From Caenorhabditis elegans (taxonomy: Eukaryota > Nematoda > Chromadorea > Rhabditida > Rhabditidae): a DNA stretch of 64,000 nucleotides. Shown here piece by piece: positions 48,101 through 62,667 of the stretch. Each line of letters begins with the position of its first letter. The first letter of the stretch is position 1. The stretch lies in assembly GCF_000002985.6 (NCBI RefSeq), contig NC_003280.10, forward strand, positions 6,568,501 to 6,632,500, given 5' to 3'. The position numbers were made by a program, and so were the translations under genes. Below the pieces are notes generated by a model. That model saw nothing but the letters and a program-made list of their open reading frames with translations, was not told the origin of the DNA and made no database searches.

Positions 48101-49777
48101 TAATTCTCTGAGAATTCTTTGAGAAATTCATTTAGAAAAATGCAAAAAAAGTTGGTGTCATTCTTCGAATACTCTCATGCCAATGGATTCTTGTTTTTTG
48201 TATGTGTCCAAAAATTCAGCAATACTTCTTTTGAGTGGACGTGTCGAAGAGACGAAGCAACAAAAAGGAGAAGAAGTCGTAATTGATTATATGATATGAT
48301 TGAACATGACTTTTTCTCCTCTCTCCCCCTCCTAAATCATACCATCACTTTTTTGTGTCGTTTTTAATTCAGAGAATATGGTGGTGGTCTCGCTCGCTTC
48401 GTTTCCATTTTGAACCGATTCTGCCACTAATTCATTGGCATCGGAGGGCACCACTAGTTGTCGGCATCGGCGGAAAGCGAAATCTTTTGAGGTAATCACT
48501 TGACTGATTCGAAGTGATTTTGCCACTTTTTACAAGATGATAATGGTCAAAAATCGTTTTAATTCTAAAAACGGAAGTATTGAAAAGATATGGTGTTAGG
48601 AACAATATTATCGGATATATTCATACCTTGAAGCTAGTGCCTCTATCTTCGCTTTTCACACTTAGATTTCCTAAACATTTTGTTATATTTCATGGTACAT
48701 GTTAACTTAAACTAATAAAGATGATATGGTTACATTTTTTGTGGTTGCTACTTGCTGGTCAGTCTCGGAATTTTTTAAGTTTGACCCAAAAAATTAAATT
48801 CAAACTATTATGTTTTGTGAGCTCAATATTCCACAATTGAATTACTGTTCGTCAACCCTTCTGCCTTTGTTGATTTCATATCAGCATTTGCCTCAGAAAA
48901 TAATTTTGCAAAACTCTGTGACCACCAAAAAGTTACAAGACATAATTGAAAACCCTCATCATTTTGTTCAATAGGTCTTTCTCAATTGGTTGTGATAAAA
49001 CATCACCAGTTGCAAGATTTATTGTTTTGATCGACACCGGGGTGAAGTAATACTGTACATTTGCAGCTAATCTAGGCACTTTTACTGAACTTTTTTGTCT
49101 GTGGGTAGAAATCTGTGTGCATAAAACAAAAAAGGTTTTTCTTGTAGCTTTCAATCATACCAAATTTCTACTGCCTTAAGAGCATGCATAGATCCCCTCG
49201 AGGGGTCCTGTTTAAAACTATTCCAAATTGATCTTTTTAACTTGATACAATTAAGAACCTCCTCACTTTTTTCCAACTTGATAAAAATAATATCAAATTA
49301 AAAAGTACCCAAAAACAGACGATCATAAACCATTTTCTCTCATCGTTCTCCTCCACTTCCCTCAACGACTGCCCCCAGAAATAAATGGGCGGAGTTTGAT
49401 CAGCGATTGGGTTGCAGTCGGTCGGAGTGTTGGCTGCAGTCGTCCCACGCCTCCAAATGTCTTTTGAAGACACTTGGACCTTCTGGATCATGATTTTTAC
49501 CTGTGAAAGTGCACTCTGCTGATGCTGCTAACCTATATTTCCTTTAAGCCTCTCGTTTTCTCCTCTCTTGCATTTTCTCTTGCACTGTTCAATCATTTCT
49601 TTTCAATAGAGTAAACACACACAAACACAGTTTTTCTTGCTTTTCTTTTCTTTCTCCTACACTATTTTCACTTTGCTCATTGAAATATGAACAGCCAAAT
49701 TGCTCAATTTTTTGCAGCTGACACACTGGTTTGATTTCATTATACAGTATCAATCTGGAGTCGATCCATTCGAAGAA

Positions 49778-53422
<3,645 letters not shown>

Positions 53423-53688
53423 ATGCTTTAATCCGAATAAGATCACTACGAATTGCTTTAATTTTTATTTATACCTTATCCATTCTCATCATCTCCTTGA
53501 TTCCCATCCTCTTTTGCCCACGTCACCAATTATCTGTGTTATCTCTTACCTTCTCATTTCAAAAAAATACTGGTTTTATTTGTTCACTTTCTCAAACACG
53601 TTTAATTTTTCCAATTTGCTCTACTGTCCTAAATTGAAATTTTTCGAAAAATGAATAAATTCAAATCGAAAATCGTTTATTTCACAAA

Positions 53689-54934
53689 ATGGAGACCAAG
53701 CAGTCTATGGACTACATTATCAAGGGACCTGGAGGAACAACAAAGCCAATTGCTCCAAAATTGATTACTGTAAGATTTTGGATAAAGAAGTTTGGAAATC
53801 AAGTGAATTATGTTTCAGGTTAACCCATTGAATATTATTATCGAGTCTAATTCAGGACAAATTGATAAAACTCTGGAACTCAAGTAAGTGGCGATTTCCA
53901 GACGTGTATTTGCAAATGTAGAAATCGAACGAGAAATGTGATACAATTTCCCGAAATGCGCTCTTGAAATGAATTTAATTGGATGGGTCTCGCCACGAGA
54001 AAAATTATTGCAACGATTTTGATCTTTCGGACTTGTCATGAATTATTGTTCATGAAATTTAACAAAATCCCAGCCAAGGAAAAAAGAGCTTCTTCTTCTC
54101 GCGAGACTACTTTGAGTTTAGAAAATCTATAATGTTTCAGAAACATCTATCCATGTCGTATTGCTTTCCGTGTTCGAACAAATGGACCGACTAGATACAC
54201 AGTTTGCCCCAGTAAAGGATTCTTGAGTAATGGCGAAAAAGTGGCGATTCAAATCACATTGATTGATGGAACAAAATATCAATCAAATCATCAGTTTATC
54301 GTTCAAGCAATGCCTTCTCCCGGAGACTTTGCTGATCGGAAGTTCATCTGGAAGCAACCAAATTTTCTTGGAATTTTTACAAATACTCGTGTTAAGACAA
54401 TGTGAGATTTTTCGGAAAATACTCATTAAAAATCATCTTTTAGGAGACCGGCTCAATCTTTGCCGAAATCGAATCCGAAAAGTCCAGCAAAGGTTTCAAC
54501 CCCAACAGACTCTGGCATGTCCTCGCCGGTAGCTTCATCTGAGTCATTGGTAACTCCGTCTGTTCCTAGTTGGTCCAAATCACCGTCATCTCCAATTGAT
54601 CATGGAAAATTTGCGGAAAACATCAATGATCTGAGTGTTCAAGTAAAAAAAGCAATTGATGAGAAGAATACACGTACGAGTGAAATGGTTTCAGTTGTCA
54701 ATCAGATTAAAGCAGTTGAAGTGGATCTAGACAGGCAGGCCCAATTGGTGAATGAATTGAGTGAAAGAGTTAAGAGAGGAGAAATTCAATACTCGGTATG
54801 TAAACGAACTCTTTTTCATTTCAGCAAAATCCACAACTTTTCAATGTTTTCAGAATCTTGTGATGCATGAACGAAGTCTGAGAGTTGAGCTGGGTCGTCT
54901 CAAAAACAATGAAGCAGAGTCTATTGGACAATGA
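53689..54934 (+). CDS. MSP-domain protein with C-terminal coiled coil
   Basis: Five exons (53689-53769, 53819-53883, 54141-54401, 54444-54795, 54854-54934) give 279 aa. Residues about 25-135 form an MSP/VAP beta-sandwich: LKNIYPCRIAFRVRTNGP followed by TRYTVCPSKGFLSNGE and a GTKYQSNHQFIVQA segment. A Ser/Pro-rich linker (SPAKVSTPTDSGMSSP) follows, then a coiled coil from about residue 200 to the end (VNQIKAVEVDLDRQAQ). Unlike VAPs there is no C-terminal membrane helix, so it is probably cytosolic. The closest worm relatives are small MSP-domain proteins, some in sperm. Role unknown. Its stop is 48 bp from the stop of the convergent BPI-like gene, so their 3' ends overlap. Confidence 0.88.
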
Positions 54935-54982
54935 ATTTATTGAACTTGATTTGAAAATTAGTTGAAGAAAATACGAGATAAA

Positions 54983-56889
54983 TTACCGGTTTCGGAATTG
55001 AGAATCATTTTGATGAAAATCGAAATTTGAGAGAATAGTAAAGTAATCTGCGTTTGGAAGAAATATGACATCCGATATCGATGAGTTATGAATGAAGGGC
55101 AGAGGTAGACGGAAATTGTCAGAAAGAACTACGGAGAGATGATTGAATAGCTGAAAGTATATGTTTTCCGTCAAAACAAAAATGCCTGCCTAGTTTATAA
55201 AGTCATGTCCGATTGCGTGCCGGTAGCCAATTATATAAATTTGCAGAAAACAGCCGATAGGCAGGCACAAGGCAGGCGCAATCTAAAGCATTTGTTACAT
55301 CTATTACCTGTTCTGTAAACGTATTGTCCAGCCATCGATTCGCCAATTGAGATTTTAACCGGATGAAGAGCTCATGCTCACTGCTGTAATCCGATAATTT
55401 GCGACTAGACCAATGTCTTATTTAATCTTACTTGTGCAATGGAGTCACCATAAAACTGCGTAGTTGAGACTTTTCTTGGTCATCCGGATAAGTCTCCAGA
55501 CTGGTTATGTGAATTATTATTGTTATTGTGTCTGTGAAGAAAAGTGTTAAGAACAGGTGTAAAATTAATGAGTCTCACTTGATATTCCTTGTATCTTTGC
55601 ACTTGCACTCAAACAAAGATAGCTTACTGGTTTCATTGATGGGAGGGAGGTAAAGTTTCTGAAAAATTGAAGATTAAAAACATTTCTGTAATCGAAACTC
55701 ACCCGTCGAATAATCCTTTTTCACACATCGCCTCGAGCATTTCTGCGAGAAGTTTTTCATGAATATGATACGCAACATGGCGTTTTGGAATCTCATCCGA
55801 AACTTCGTTTGGTAAAAATACAGCTGGCTCACTTGCCGGATATTCAATTTCTCCTTCCAGAAAATACCGGATTTGTTTGGTAGATGACGTGTATGGGGCT
55901 TTTTTGAACATTCTGAATGACATCTCCGATGTGTCTGGAAAATATTTAATTTTTGAGGAAAAAATCAACTGATTACTTGAAAATATGGGAAAATCAACTT
56001 GAAGCTCATGAATATCGCTTCTAATTTTGCTGTCAAGCAATTGAACAAGTATATGACAAATTGCTTCTTTTATATTTTCTCTGAAACATAAAATCAGTAA
56101 TGGAACATAATACAGTGAAAACGTTAACAATCTTACTCAACTGCCTCTCGAATCAAAGATGTTACGAACCATCCATTTGTTACAGGATCTTCCACGGTTT
56201 CAGGTGAAAAACCACTGAAAATATAGTCAAATAAACAAACTTCTGAGAATTTCCAAAAAAAAAACGTTGTGGGTTTTGGGAAAAATAAACAATTAGTAAT
56301 TTTGCAGCTTACCAAATTTTTAACCAATTTTTTCAGAACTAATTTTTCAAAAAGTCTTACCAATTGATGACTCCATGTAAAAACGGATACCCGTTTGCAA
56401 AAGTTGGAACAAGAGCACCAAGAGACACGTTCTTGAACTTTATTTTCACAGAAAATGTGTCATAGAACTTGAAGAAGAGAAAATTACGAACATAGGAGCC
56501 AGATATTGTAAATGAGAAATCAGTTATCTTAAATGATAATTTTATTGTCAATCAACCAAAAGTGGATGACTTACATTGAGATAATAATCTTTGTACGGGC
56601 CCGCGAGTTCTGATGAGAATTTTGAAAAATTAAAGTCAGTGACGGTTGTATCTTTTAACGTTACTCCACAAATGAAACGAGATGCATCCATTGGTGGAAG
56701 CTTTGCTTTTAATATTTCATCTTTAAAATGTGTTGACATTGAAGATACATATTCTTGAATTGCATTTCGAGATACCTGTACAATATGGAGATATTGGGAG
56801 AAAAAAGCTAATGAACTTACGTCTATAACTAAATTTTGAGCAAAAAACGGTACAGGATATATGAGCAGAGGTAGTAAAAGTTTGAGCAT
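54983..56889 (-). CDS. BPI/LBP-family secreted lipid-binding protein
   Basis: Ten exons (56889-56821, 56775-56575, 56527-56361, 56214-56137, 56080-55977, 55934-55703, 55658-55579, 55531-55432, 55383-55308, 55150-54983) give 424 aa. A signal peptide (LLLPLLIYPVPFFA) leads. The N-terminal barrel shows FYDTFSVKIKFKNVSLGAL and the family's single disulfide pair (NCGF and AICHIL). The C-terminal barrel ends with PLPFIHNSSISDVIFLPNAD, resembling the last strand of BPI. This family binds lipopolysaccharide or other lipids in vertebrates. Whether nematode members serve immunity or lipid transport is unsettled. A TTTCAG 7 nt before the ATG suggests trans-splicing. The last intron carries AGGCAGGCA motifs. 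Confidence 0.86.
55183..55280. repeat. AGGCAGGCA motif cluster
   Basis: ATGCCTGCCTAG and, 65 bp on, ATAGGCAGGCACAAGGCAGGC, in opposite orientation, inside the last intron of the BPI-like gene. Related to motifs near 8558, 58636 and 62029. Confidence 0.5.
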
Positions 56890-57495
56890 GGTTAGGCTGA
56901 AATTTGGAAGCGAATTAATACAACAATTAGAAAAAAAAATATTCAAAAATGAAGTAAATCTCGAATAAACCCTTTCCCTTTCAATGTTCACCAATATTTT
57001 CATTGATGATTCATCTAGAAACATATAAATTGTGCAATAAATGAAGAGAAAAATGTCTTGTTATGAGACGAGACACCGACACTATACAAGACGAAAAAAG
57101 GGCAAGGAGATGGAAAAGAAGCATGTATGTTTGCATAAGAGTATCGATTCAACAATGCTGCAATTGTTATCAGTATTTTCGAATACCATTTCGTAAATAT
57201 ATCAGTTGTTTTTTTTAATTCTTTACGGCAATTTGAGAAAATTCAGTTAAAATGTTTTAGAAACTAACTAAAAATAAAATAAAATAAGAAAGAAATAAGA
57301 TGGTTCGTTTTTTCCTATTTTTATTAAGCATTCAACATTTTATTTTTTCGAAAAATACATAAAATGAGATCGAGCGAGCACTTCGAAAATTGGAATATGA
57401 ACACTTGTATAATTCGCTCTAGGAAGTGTATAATTTTTAAGACTTTCACAAAATAATGCATTTATTTGAAAAATTTTTCAATAGAGTTCACGAGC
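56890..57495. other. Intergenic, 606 bp
   Basis: Between the BPI-like gene start and the end of the 279-aa gene, both minus strand. AT-rich. No coding or repeat signal seen. Confidence 0.6.
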
Positions 57496-58728
57496 TCACA
57501 ATTGAGGATCACATGCCAATTGTCTCTGAATTTCTTTGCGAATTTCATTATCGATCTGGAAAATATCATTCGTTGACAGCTATCAAATGAGCAAACATAC
57601 CTTTCGATTACTGCCCGGACGAAGTTTCACATTCCACAGCGTTTGCAAATTCGTTGGTGTCGTTTCAGAATCGGACAGAAGAATCGTATTGTTGAGTGTA
57701 ATCCTGAATATTCTAAGCAATTGTGAGAAAACAATTTAAAGAAAATTACGGAGTACGCAATCCATCATTTATCAACGCAATAGATGGCTCACGTCCTGCC
57801 TGTTGACGAGATCTTCTGTGAATTTGAGTTGAATCGAAAAATGAGGAAACATCTGCATCAAAATCAATCGTCGAATTCGCGTGTTGAATACCAGACGAAC
57901 GTCGTGTTTTCTCAGCAGGTACTGGTGAAGTGTAGTTGAAATGAAAACTAGCCTGTCTTGAACGAACTGTACCATTCATGTCACTAACATCAGCCAGGAA
58001 TCCTCTTTCGTGCTGAAATATCGATAGTGAAAAATTAATATTGGGTTTGCAAAAACAATTTAAGTATCAAAACAACTTCCAAAAAATGAGAAGCTCAGGA
58101 AATCTTGACTTAATCATTAATTTACCGTTGTCTTATCCATCATCATCGTTGGATCCAGGAATGATGATTTCTCAGCAATCGTATCACTTCTCGAGATTCC
58201 CAGATTATCAATTTCCATTGGTGAACCAATGAATCTTGCAACTTCGGGAGACGTTCTCTGGAGCGTAGGACGAGATTTCGAGGTATGTGCAAGCTGAATA
58301 CGACGAAGAAGCATTGAGTCATTCGCTCTTGGAGAAACGGATGACAGATGGGTCGGTTCTTTCTCGTATTCTTCTTTCAGATTCTTCAACATCACCAGAT
58401 ACTCTTCCATGGTTGAAATCGCCAATTCAATCGATTTTCCTCCAAGAATTGGAATATACGCGGCTGCAGTGTTTCCAGACAATTCCAGAATCTGTTCGAT
58501 CGTATTTGTGTAGGCCTGAAACGTTTCTTTTAGTATCTGGCTGTTCAAATTTCATATCACAGTTACACATGATTCTGTGATGTTTGGAACAAAAATATAT
58601 CGAAATCTGCCCCATATGTGAGCATCTATAGGCACTAGGCAGGCATACTTTGCCTACCATTGGAGCCGTAGTTGAGACAAACTTGAGGCAACAATTCAAC
58701 ATACCGATTCAATTTCTTCGTTACTCAT
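57496..58728 (-). CDS. Unrecognised 279-aa Ser/Thr-rich protein
   Basis: Five exons (58728-58705, 58515-58126, 58012-57750, 57703-57601, 57555-57496) close in frame. The first 60 residues look helical (NTIEQILELSGNTAAAYIP, then EEYLVMLKNLKEEYEKEP). From about residue 65 to 230 the protein is polar, with many Ser, Arg and Thr and several SP/TP sites (SVSPRAND, QRTSPEVA, NYTSPVP), suggesting a disordered, phosphorylated segment. The last 25 residues are charged and helical (RKIDNEIRKEIQRQL). There is no signal peptide, membrane helix or known domain. The start, in a 24-nt exon, was chosen because it gives a clean donor and phase. The head-to-head spacing to kinase copy 2 is 233 bp, so they share a promoter. 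Confidence 0.75.
58636..58656. repeat. TAGGCAGGCA / TGCCTA hairpin-like motif
   Basis: TAGGCA at 58636-58641 and TGCCTA at 58651-58656 in the first intron of the 279-aa gene. Same motif family as 62029-62052. Confidence 0.45.
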
Positions 58729-58961
58729 TTTATTTTGAAGACCTTTGACTCGTTACTCGTTTCAAGTAGAAAAGTTCGAAATAATTTAAATTTTATAAAA
58801 TTTGTTTTTATTTTCCATCAACGTGTAACAATATTCCAAACATTTTTTAAATAAACAAAAGTTCAATATAAAAAAAAAACGTGTTAAAATATTTCACTAA
58901 TCGAAGCAAAACTTAATTATTTCTAAACTTATCGTTCTTACGTCTAGCTGTAGACAAATTA

Positions 58962-60757
58962 ATGACGGAAAGTAAGTTTTCAAATGCTTTATTTTAATCA
59001 AAAGTACTTTTCAGTAAAGCATACTGACAATGGAACAGTGGAATTGCCAAAAGGAAAAATAGTCGGATGCTCGTGGCAAGTTATTAGAAAACTCGGAGAA
59101 GGTGGCTGTGGAAGTGTATACCTCGTCAAAAATCTTGAAGATGAGACTGAGGCAGCAATGAAAGCAGAATCAAATGGTGCAGCAGGAGGATGTGTTCTGA
59201 AATTAGAAGTCGCAATTTTAAAGAAATTGTCAGGCAAACCTCATGTCTGTCAATTTCTTTTTGCTGCAAGACTGACGGATTTCACTTACGTGATTATGAC
59301 ACTTCTTGGTGAAAGTTTGAATAAAATTGTCAAGTAAGAATATTTATGAATTAATACTTTTTTTGCTATAATTATTAATTTTCAGAAGAATAGCTCGTCA
59401 AATCACCGTCTCTTCGCAAGTCCGTATTGCTGCTAATGTGCTCTTTTGTTTGAAACAAATCCATGACGTAGGAATTGAATTCAAAAATTAATTGAAGGAC
59501 ATCAATATGTTCAGATTGGTTTCATCCATCGTGATCTGAAACCAGCTAACATGGCGCTCGGATACAAGACAAATAACGACGAATGCCGCTTTTTTCATGT
59601 CCTTGACTTTGGACTTGCTCGTCAATTTGTTGTGTCACAATCCGATCAACCAAGCAAATTGATGATGAGAAGACCAAGGGAGAGGTCTCTTTTCAGGTAA
59701 ACTTGATTATTGCAGATTGTACGAAAGTAGTTTTTAAATTATTTCAGAGGCACAACACGTTATTGTTCAATCAGAATGCATGATCGTGCTGAGCAGGGAA
59801 GAGTGGACGATCTTTGGAGCATCTTGTATCTGCTTGCTGAGCTCCGTGGACCTCTTCCATGGTCATCGCAAAAGTAAGGACCATATGATCAAAAACATAC
59901 TAGTCTGTCCAACAGGCATTGTATAACAGGGGTTTGGGTCGGTGCAGAACTTACCTGACAAACAACTCGGCCCCTTTTTTTTATAGGGAACTCTAGTTTT
60001 TTTATTAGTGTAGAATATTTTGCCCTATCAGTTTTCCTGTCCAACCATCAGCAAATCGTCACTTTTCTCCAGTACGTGAGATCTAATAATGATAAGAGGC
60101 GATTCAATTGGCGCCACTGATGCTATGCCATTTACGAGCGGAAGTTGTTGATTTTTAGTTTTCAAAAATTAATTGCAGTGATAAGCGAGTCGTTGGAGAG
60201 ATGAAAAGACTACATTCCGATGAAGTCGTTCTTCAAAATAGTCCGATGGAGTTCTTAGAGATTGCCAAGTACTTGAGGTAGATCTTTTATGATTGTATAA
60301 ACCTCAATTGAATGTTTACAGAAGTCTTACATACTTCCACCGCCCGGATTACCACAAAATTTTCATGCTTCTCATTTCGATCATGAGTAAAGGAAAATTT
60401 TCATGGAATGATCCATTTGATTGGGAAATGCCTATCTCCACACCACCATCAAAATCAATTACAAAGTCGCCAAATCAGTTGAGTAAGGAGACAATCAAAA
60501 AAGCAAGTAGAGAGAAGACATTGAGCAAGGAGAAGACGAGCAAAGAAGACATTAAGACGGCACAGAAAACAAGTATTGAGAAGGATGTAAAGGAGAAGCT
60601 TAGTAAGGAAATGGCGAGCAAGGAGAAAATCAGTCTTTCGGCGGAGAAAATTAATATGTCGGCAGAAAAGATAGAAGAAGATAATAAGAAGGAAGAATAC
60701 ATGAGAATGTTGCCATTTGATCCTGATTTCTTTGCTTCTGATCCCATTGGTTTCTGA
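58962..60757 (+). CDS. CK1/TTBK-like protein kinase, copy 2
   Basis: Seven exons (58962-58971, 59015-59333, 59386-59467, 59515-59696, 59748-59873, 60179-60277, 60322-60757) give 417 aa. All catalytic landmarks match copy 1 ([33 protein letters not shown]). Exon 2 encodes the same 106 residues as in copy 1. Differences are few: a 15-nt shorter tail, Ile-Leu for Met-Val in the LWSILYL segment, scattered changes in the last exon, and intron 5 enlarged from 47 to 305 bp. Duplicated sequence begins about 85 bp before the ATG and ends about 20 bp after the stop. No pseudogene feature was seen, so both copies look functional. Confidence 0.88.
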
Positions 60758-62028
60758 ATAAATATTTTGGAGAATTGACGTTTTTTATTTTTCACTACCA
60801 CTGATATCAAAGTTTTAAAAGTAACGGAAACAATTATCATCGGCTCGAGAAATCGTATGACTCACAATATTGCAGGTTTAGTTAACGACTTTGAGACTTA
60901 ATGTATTCTCTTATCAGAAGATCAAGAGTTTTCATAGCTGTAAACCGTAAAACATTTGTTTAACTACATAAATATTCAAGCGCTTTGCACGCTTTATGAT
61001 TGGGAAGTTAAAACTATACATACTCAAGTTCTAACGAACTTATTGGCTATGTTGGTGTCCTAAGCTTCACACGGAGCGCTCTCAGTGAGTGACTAGACTA
61101 CTGGCTCGCTCTCCAGGCTCGCGAAGACACGACTGTAAGCGTAACTTTTATTTCTAGGCGCTTCCCGATCATGCTCCAGGAGCAACAATTCGTTAAGCAG
61201 GACATTTCTTAATTGTTGTAACAGCTGCTCTACTTAGAAGTGCTTTTTGCACTTTCACGTTTTCCAAGAGCAACAAAAATATTTTTAATGTTATGAGGAA
61301 GTGTAGGTAGATAGTCTGGTGCTACTCTGCCGTTTAATAATTTTTTGATTGTTAATATGATCAAACTGCTGCCTGTATTCCTATATTTCCACAAAATTTG
61401 ATCATTCTGACCAAACTTCACAGAATCGTCATTTCAACTGATAAATGCACAACATAAATGTCAATGATGACACTGAATACTTTAAGACCAATCTCTGCAA
61501 ACAATATTTGTAGTTTCACAATGTTTCAACATGTTGCAGTTGGAATGCTCTAATGAAATCAATAGCAGACGAAGATTAAATGTGAATCAGAGAATTGAGT
61601 CACTGTGAATGCCTGGAAATACTTGTGATGAAAGAGTTCTTGTCATATGAAATATGGGAATATTTTTTTCTTCAGTGATGTGAAAATATACGATTCTGCA
61701 GGAATTTCAAATATTTGAGTATAAAGAAAAATGATTTTTTTGAGTGAGACGATGTAATGAGAAAAATAAGCTTTATTGAAAATAAAACAAGGCAATTAAC
61801 TAAAACTCTGCAAAATATCGATGTACTTTAAATGATTCAAACTATGTTCAGTGTCAAATAACAATCTTAGGAAGCAAGCACAACTTTATTAGAATTAATA
61901 AGAATTAATAAATTAATAAGACAACCAGTACAAAATTTTTTCAGATAGTGAAAAATATCTTTTACCTATATCGGCAAAAATTCCGACGTTTTTTGGCAGC
62001 AGACAAGCGCAGGTTTTACTGAAGGCGA

Positions 62029-62052
62029 GTAGGCAGGCATTTTTGTGCCTAC
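62029..62052. repeat. GTAGGCA / TGCCTAC hairpin motif
   Basis: A perfect 7-bp inverted repeat around GGCATTTTTG. It shares the TAGGCAGGCA core with the other copies in the window. Confidence 0.5.
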
Positions 62053-62459
62053 AAGGAAGCCTGAACCATTTTCCAAGATTTTTGCATGCACGTTTTGCGT
62101 GTGCTTTGAAATTTGTTCCATTAAAGTTCCTAAAAATTGTAGTTTTCTATGATGAACTGTTCCGGAATTACTTCGATTTTTGTCTCCTTACTGACGCGTT
62201 TATTAACTGATTGCACAATGCGAGCGTAGGTTATTAAGTCATTTTAATCTGTCATAAGCTCCCTCGATCCATTTTTCCGCAATTTCAGATTATTCTTCAC
62301 ATTGGCACTTCCATTTTTACAACTTGACTTATCGTAAAAGTTGCGGTTCCATTTAGAAAAAAGTTATTGTAGTCCTGTATTTACCTACATTCTCCATACA
62401 ATACAGCACTTCAACCTCCACAATCATTCTTGAAGTCTGAATCATCGCTCTTGATTTTG

Positions 62460-62627
62460 ATGATAATGATGATAGTTCTAGAATTGCCAGTATTTCACCC
62501 GCAAAATGAGAATGATTCAGTGTTGAAAAGGTTTCCTTACTCTGATAAGAAGGAGCATAAAGCCGATTGGGTAGAAGACGATAAGACCTCCTCTTTTTTT
62601 TTTCAATTGAAACACTTTTCTATATAA
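62460..62627 (+). CDS. Possible small peptide gene
   Basis: A 55-codon frame that is open 29 codons further upstream. ACAATACAG at 62397-62405 could be a trans-splice acceptor 54 bp before the ATG. The middle is charged and protein-like (NDSVLKRFPYSDKKEHK, ADWVEDDK) with a Lys-Arg pair. The start is hydrophobic (MIMMIVLELPVF) but short for a signal peptide. The end is a T-run-encoded Phe stretch, where I would expect a splice or a loss of coding. It could be a peptide precursor or chance. Confidence 0.25.
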   Translation: MIMMIVLELPVFHPQNENDSVLKRFPYSDKKEHKADWVEDDKTSSFFFQLKHFSI

Positions 62628-62667
62628 CACTTTATTTTCTTTAGAATACTTAGTTTTTTGTTTCGAC

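Larger units (their letters stand above)
40857..49777. other. Long spacer and probable klf-3 5' regulatory region
   Basis: 8.9 kb with no gene I can support. It lies between the divergent starts of epg-5 and klf-3. It is AT-rich with islands that stand out: an interrupted frame at 42575-42916, an exon-like block at 43322-43353, a very GC-rich patch at 45151-45180, a (GT)n run near 45461-45472, and protein-like or GC-rich stretches at 48332-48526 and 49237-49491. A size this large before a developmental transcription factor suggests dispersed enhancers or an unrecognised upstream exon of klf-3. Confidence 0.55.
60758..62667. other. Intergenic, 1.9 kb
   Basis: Mostly AT-rich spacer. It includes a GC-richer stretch near 61060-61140 (CGGAGCGCTCTC, GCTCTCCAGGCTCGCG) with no clear coding frame, an AGGCAGGC motif at 62029-62052, and the candidate small frame at 62460-62627. 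Confidence 0.55.
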
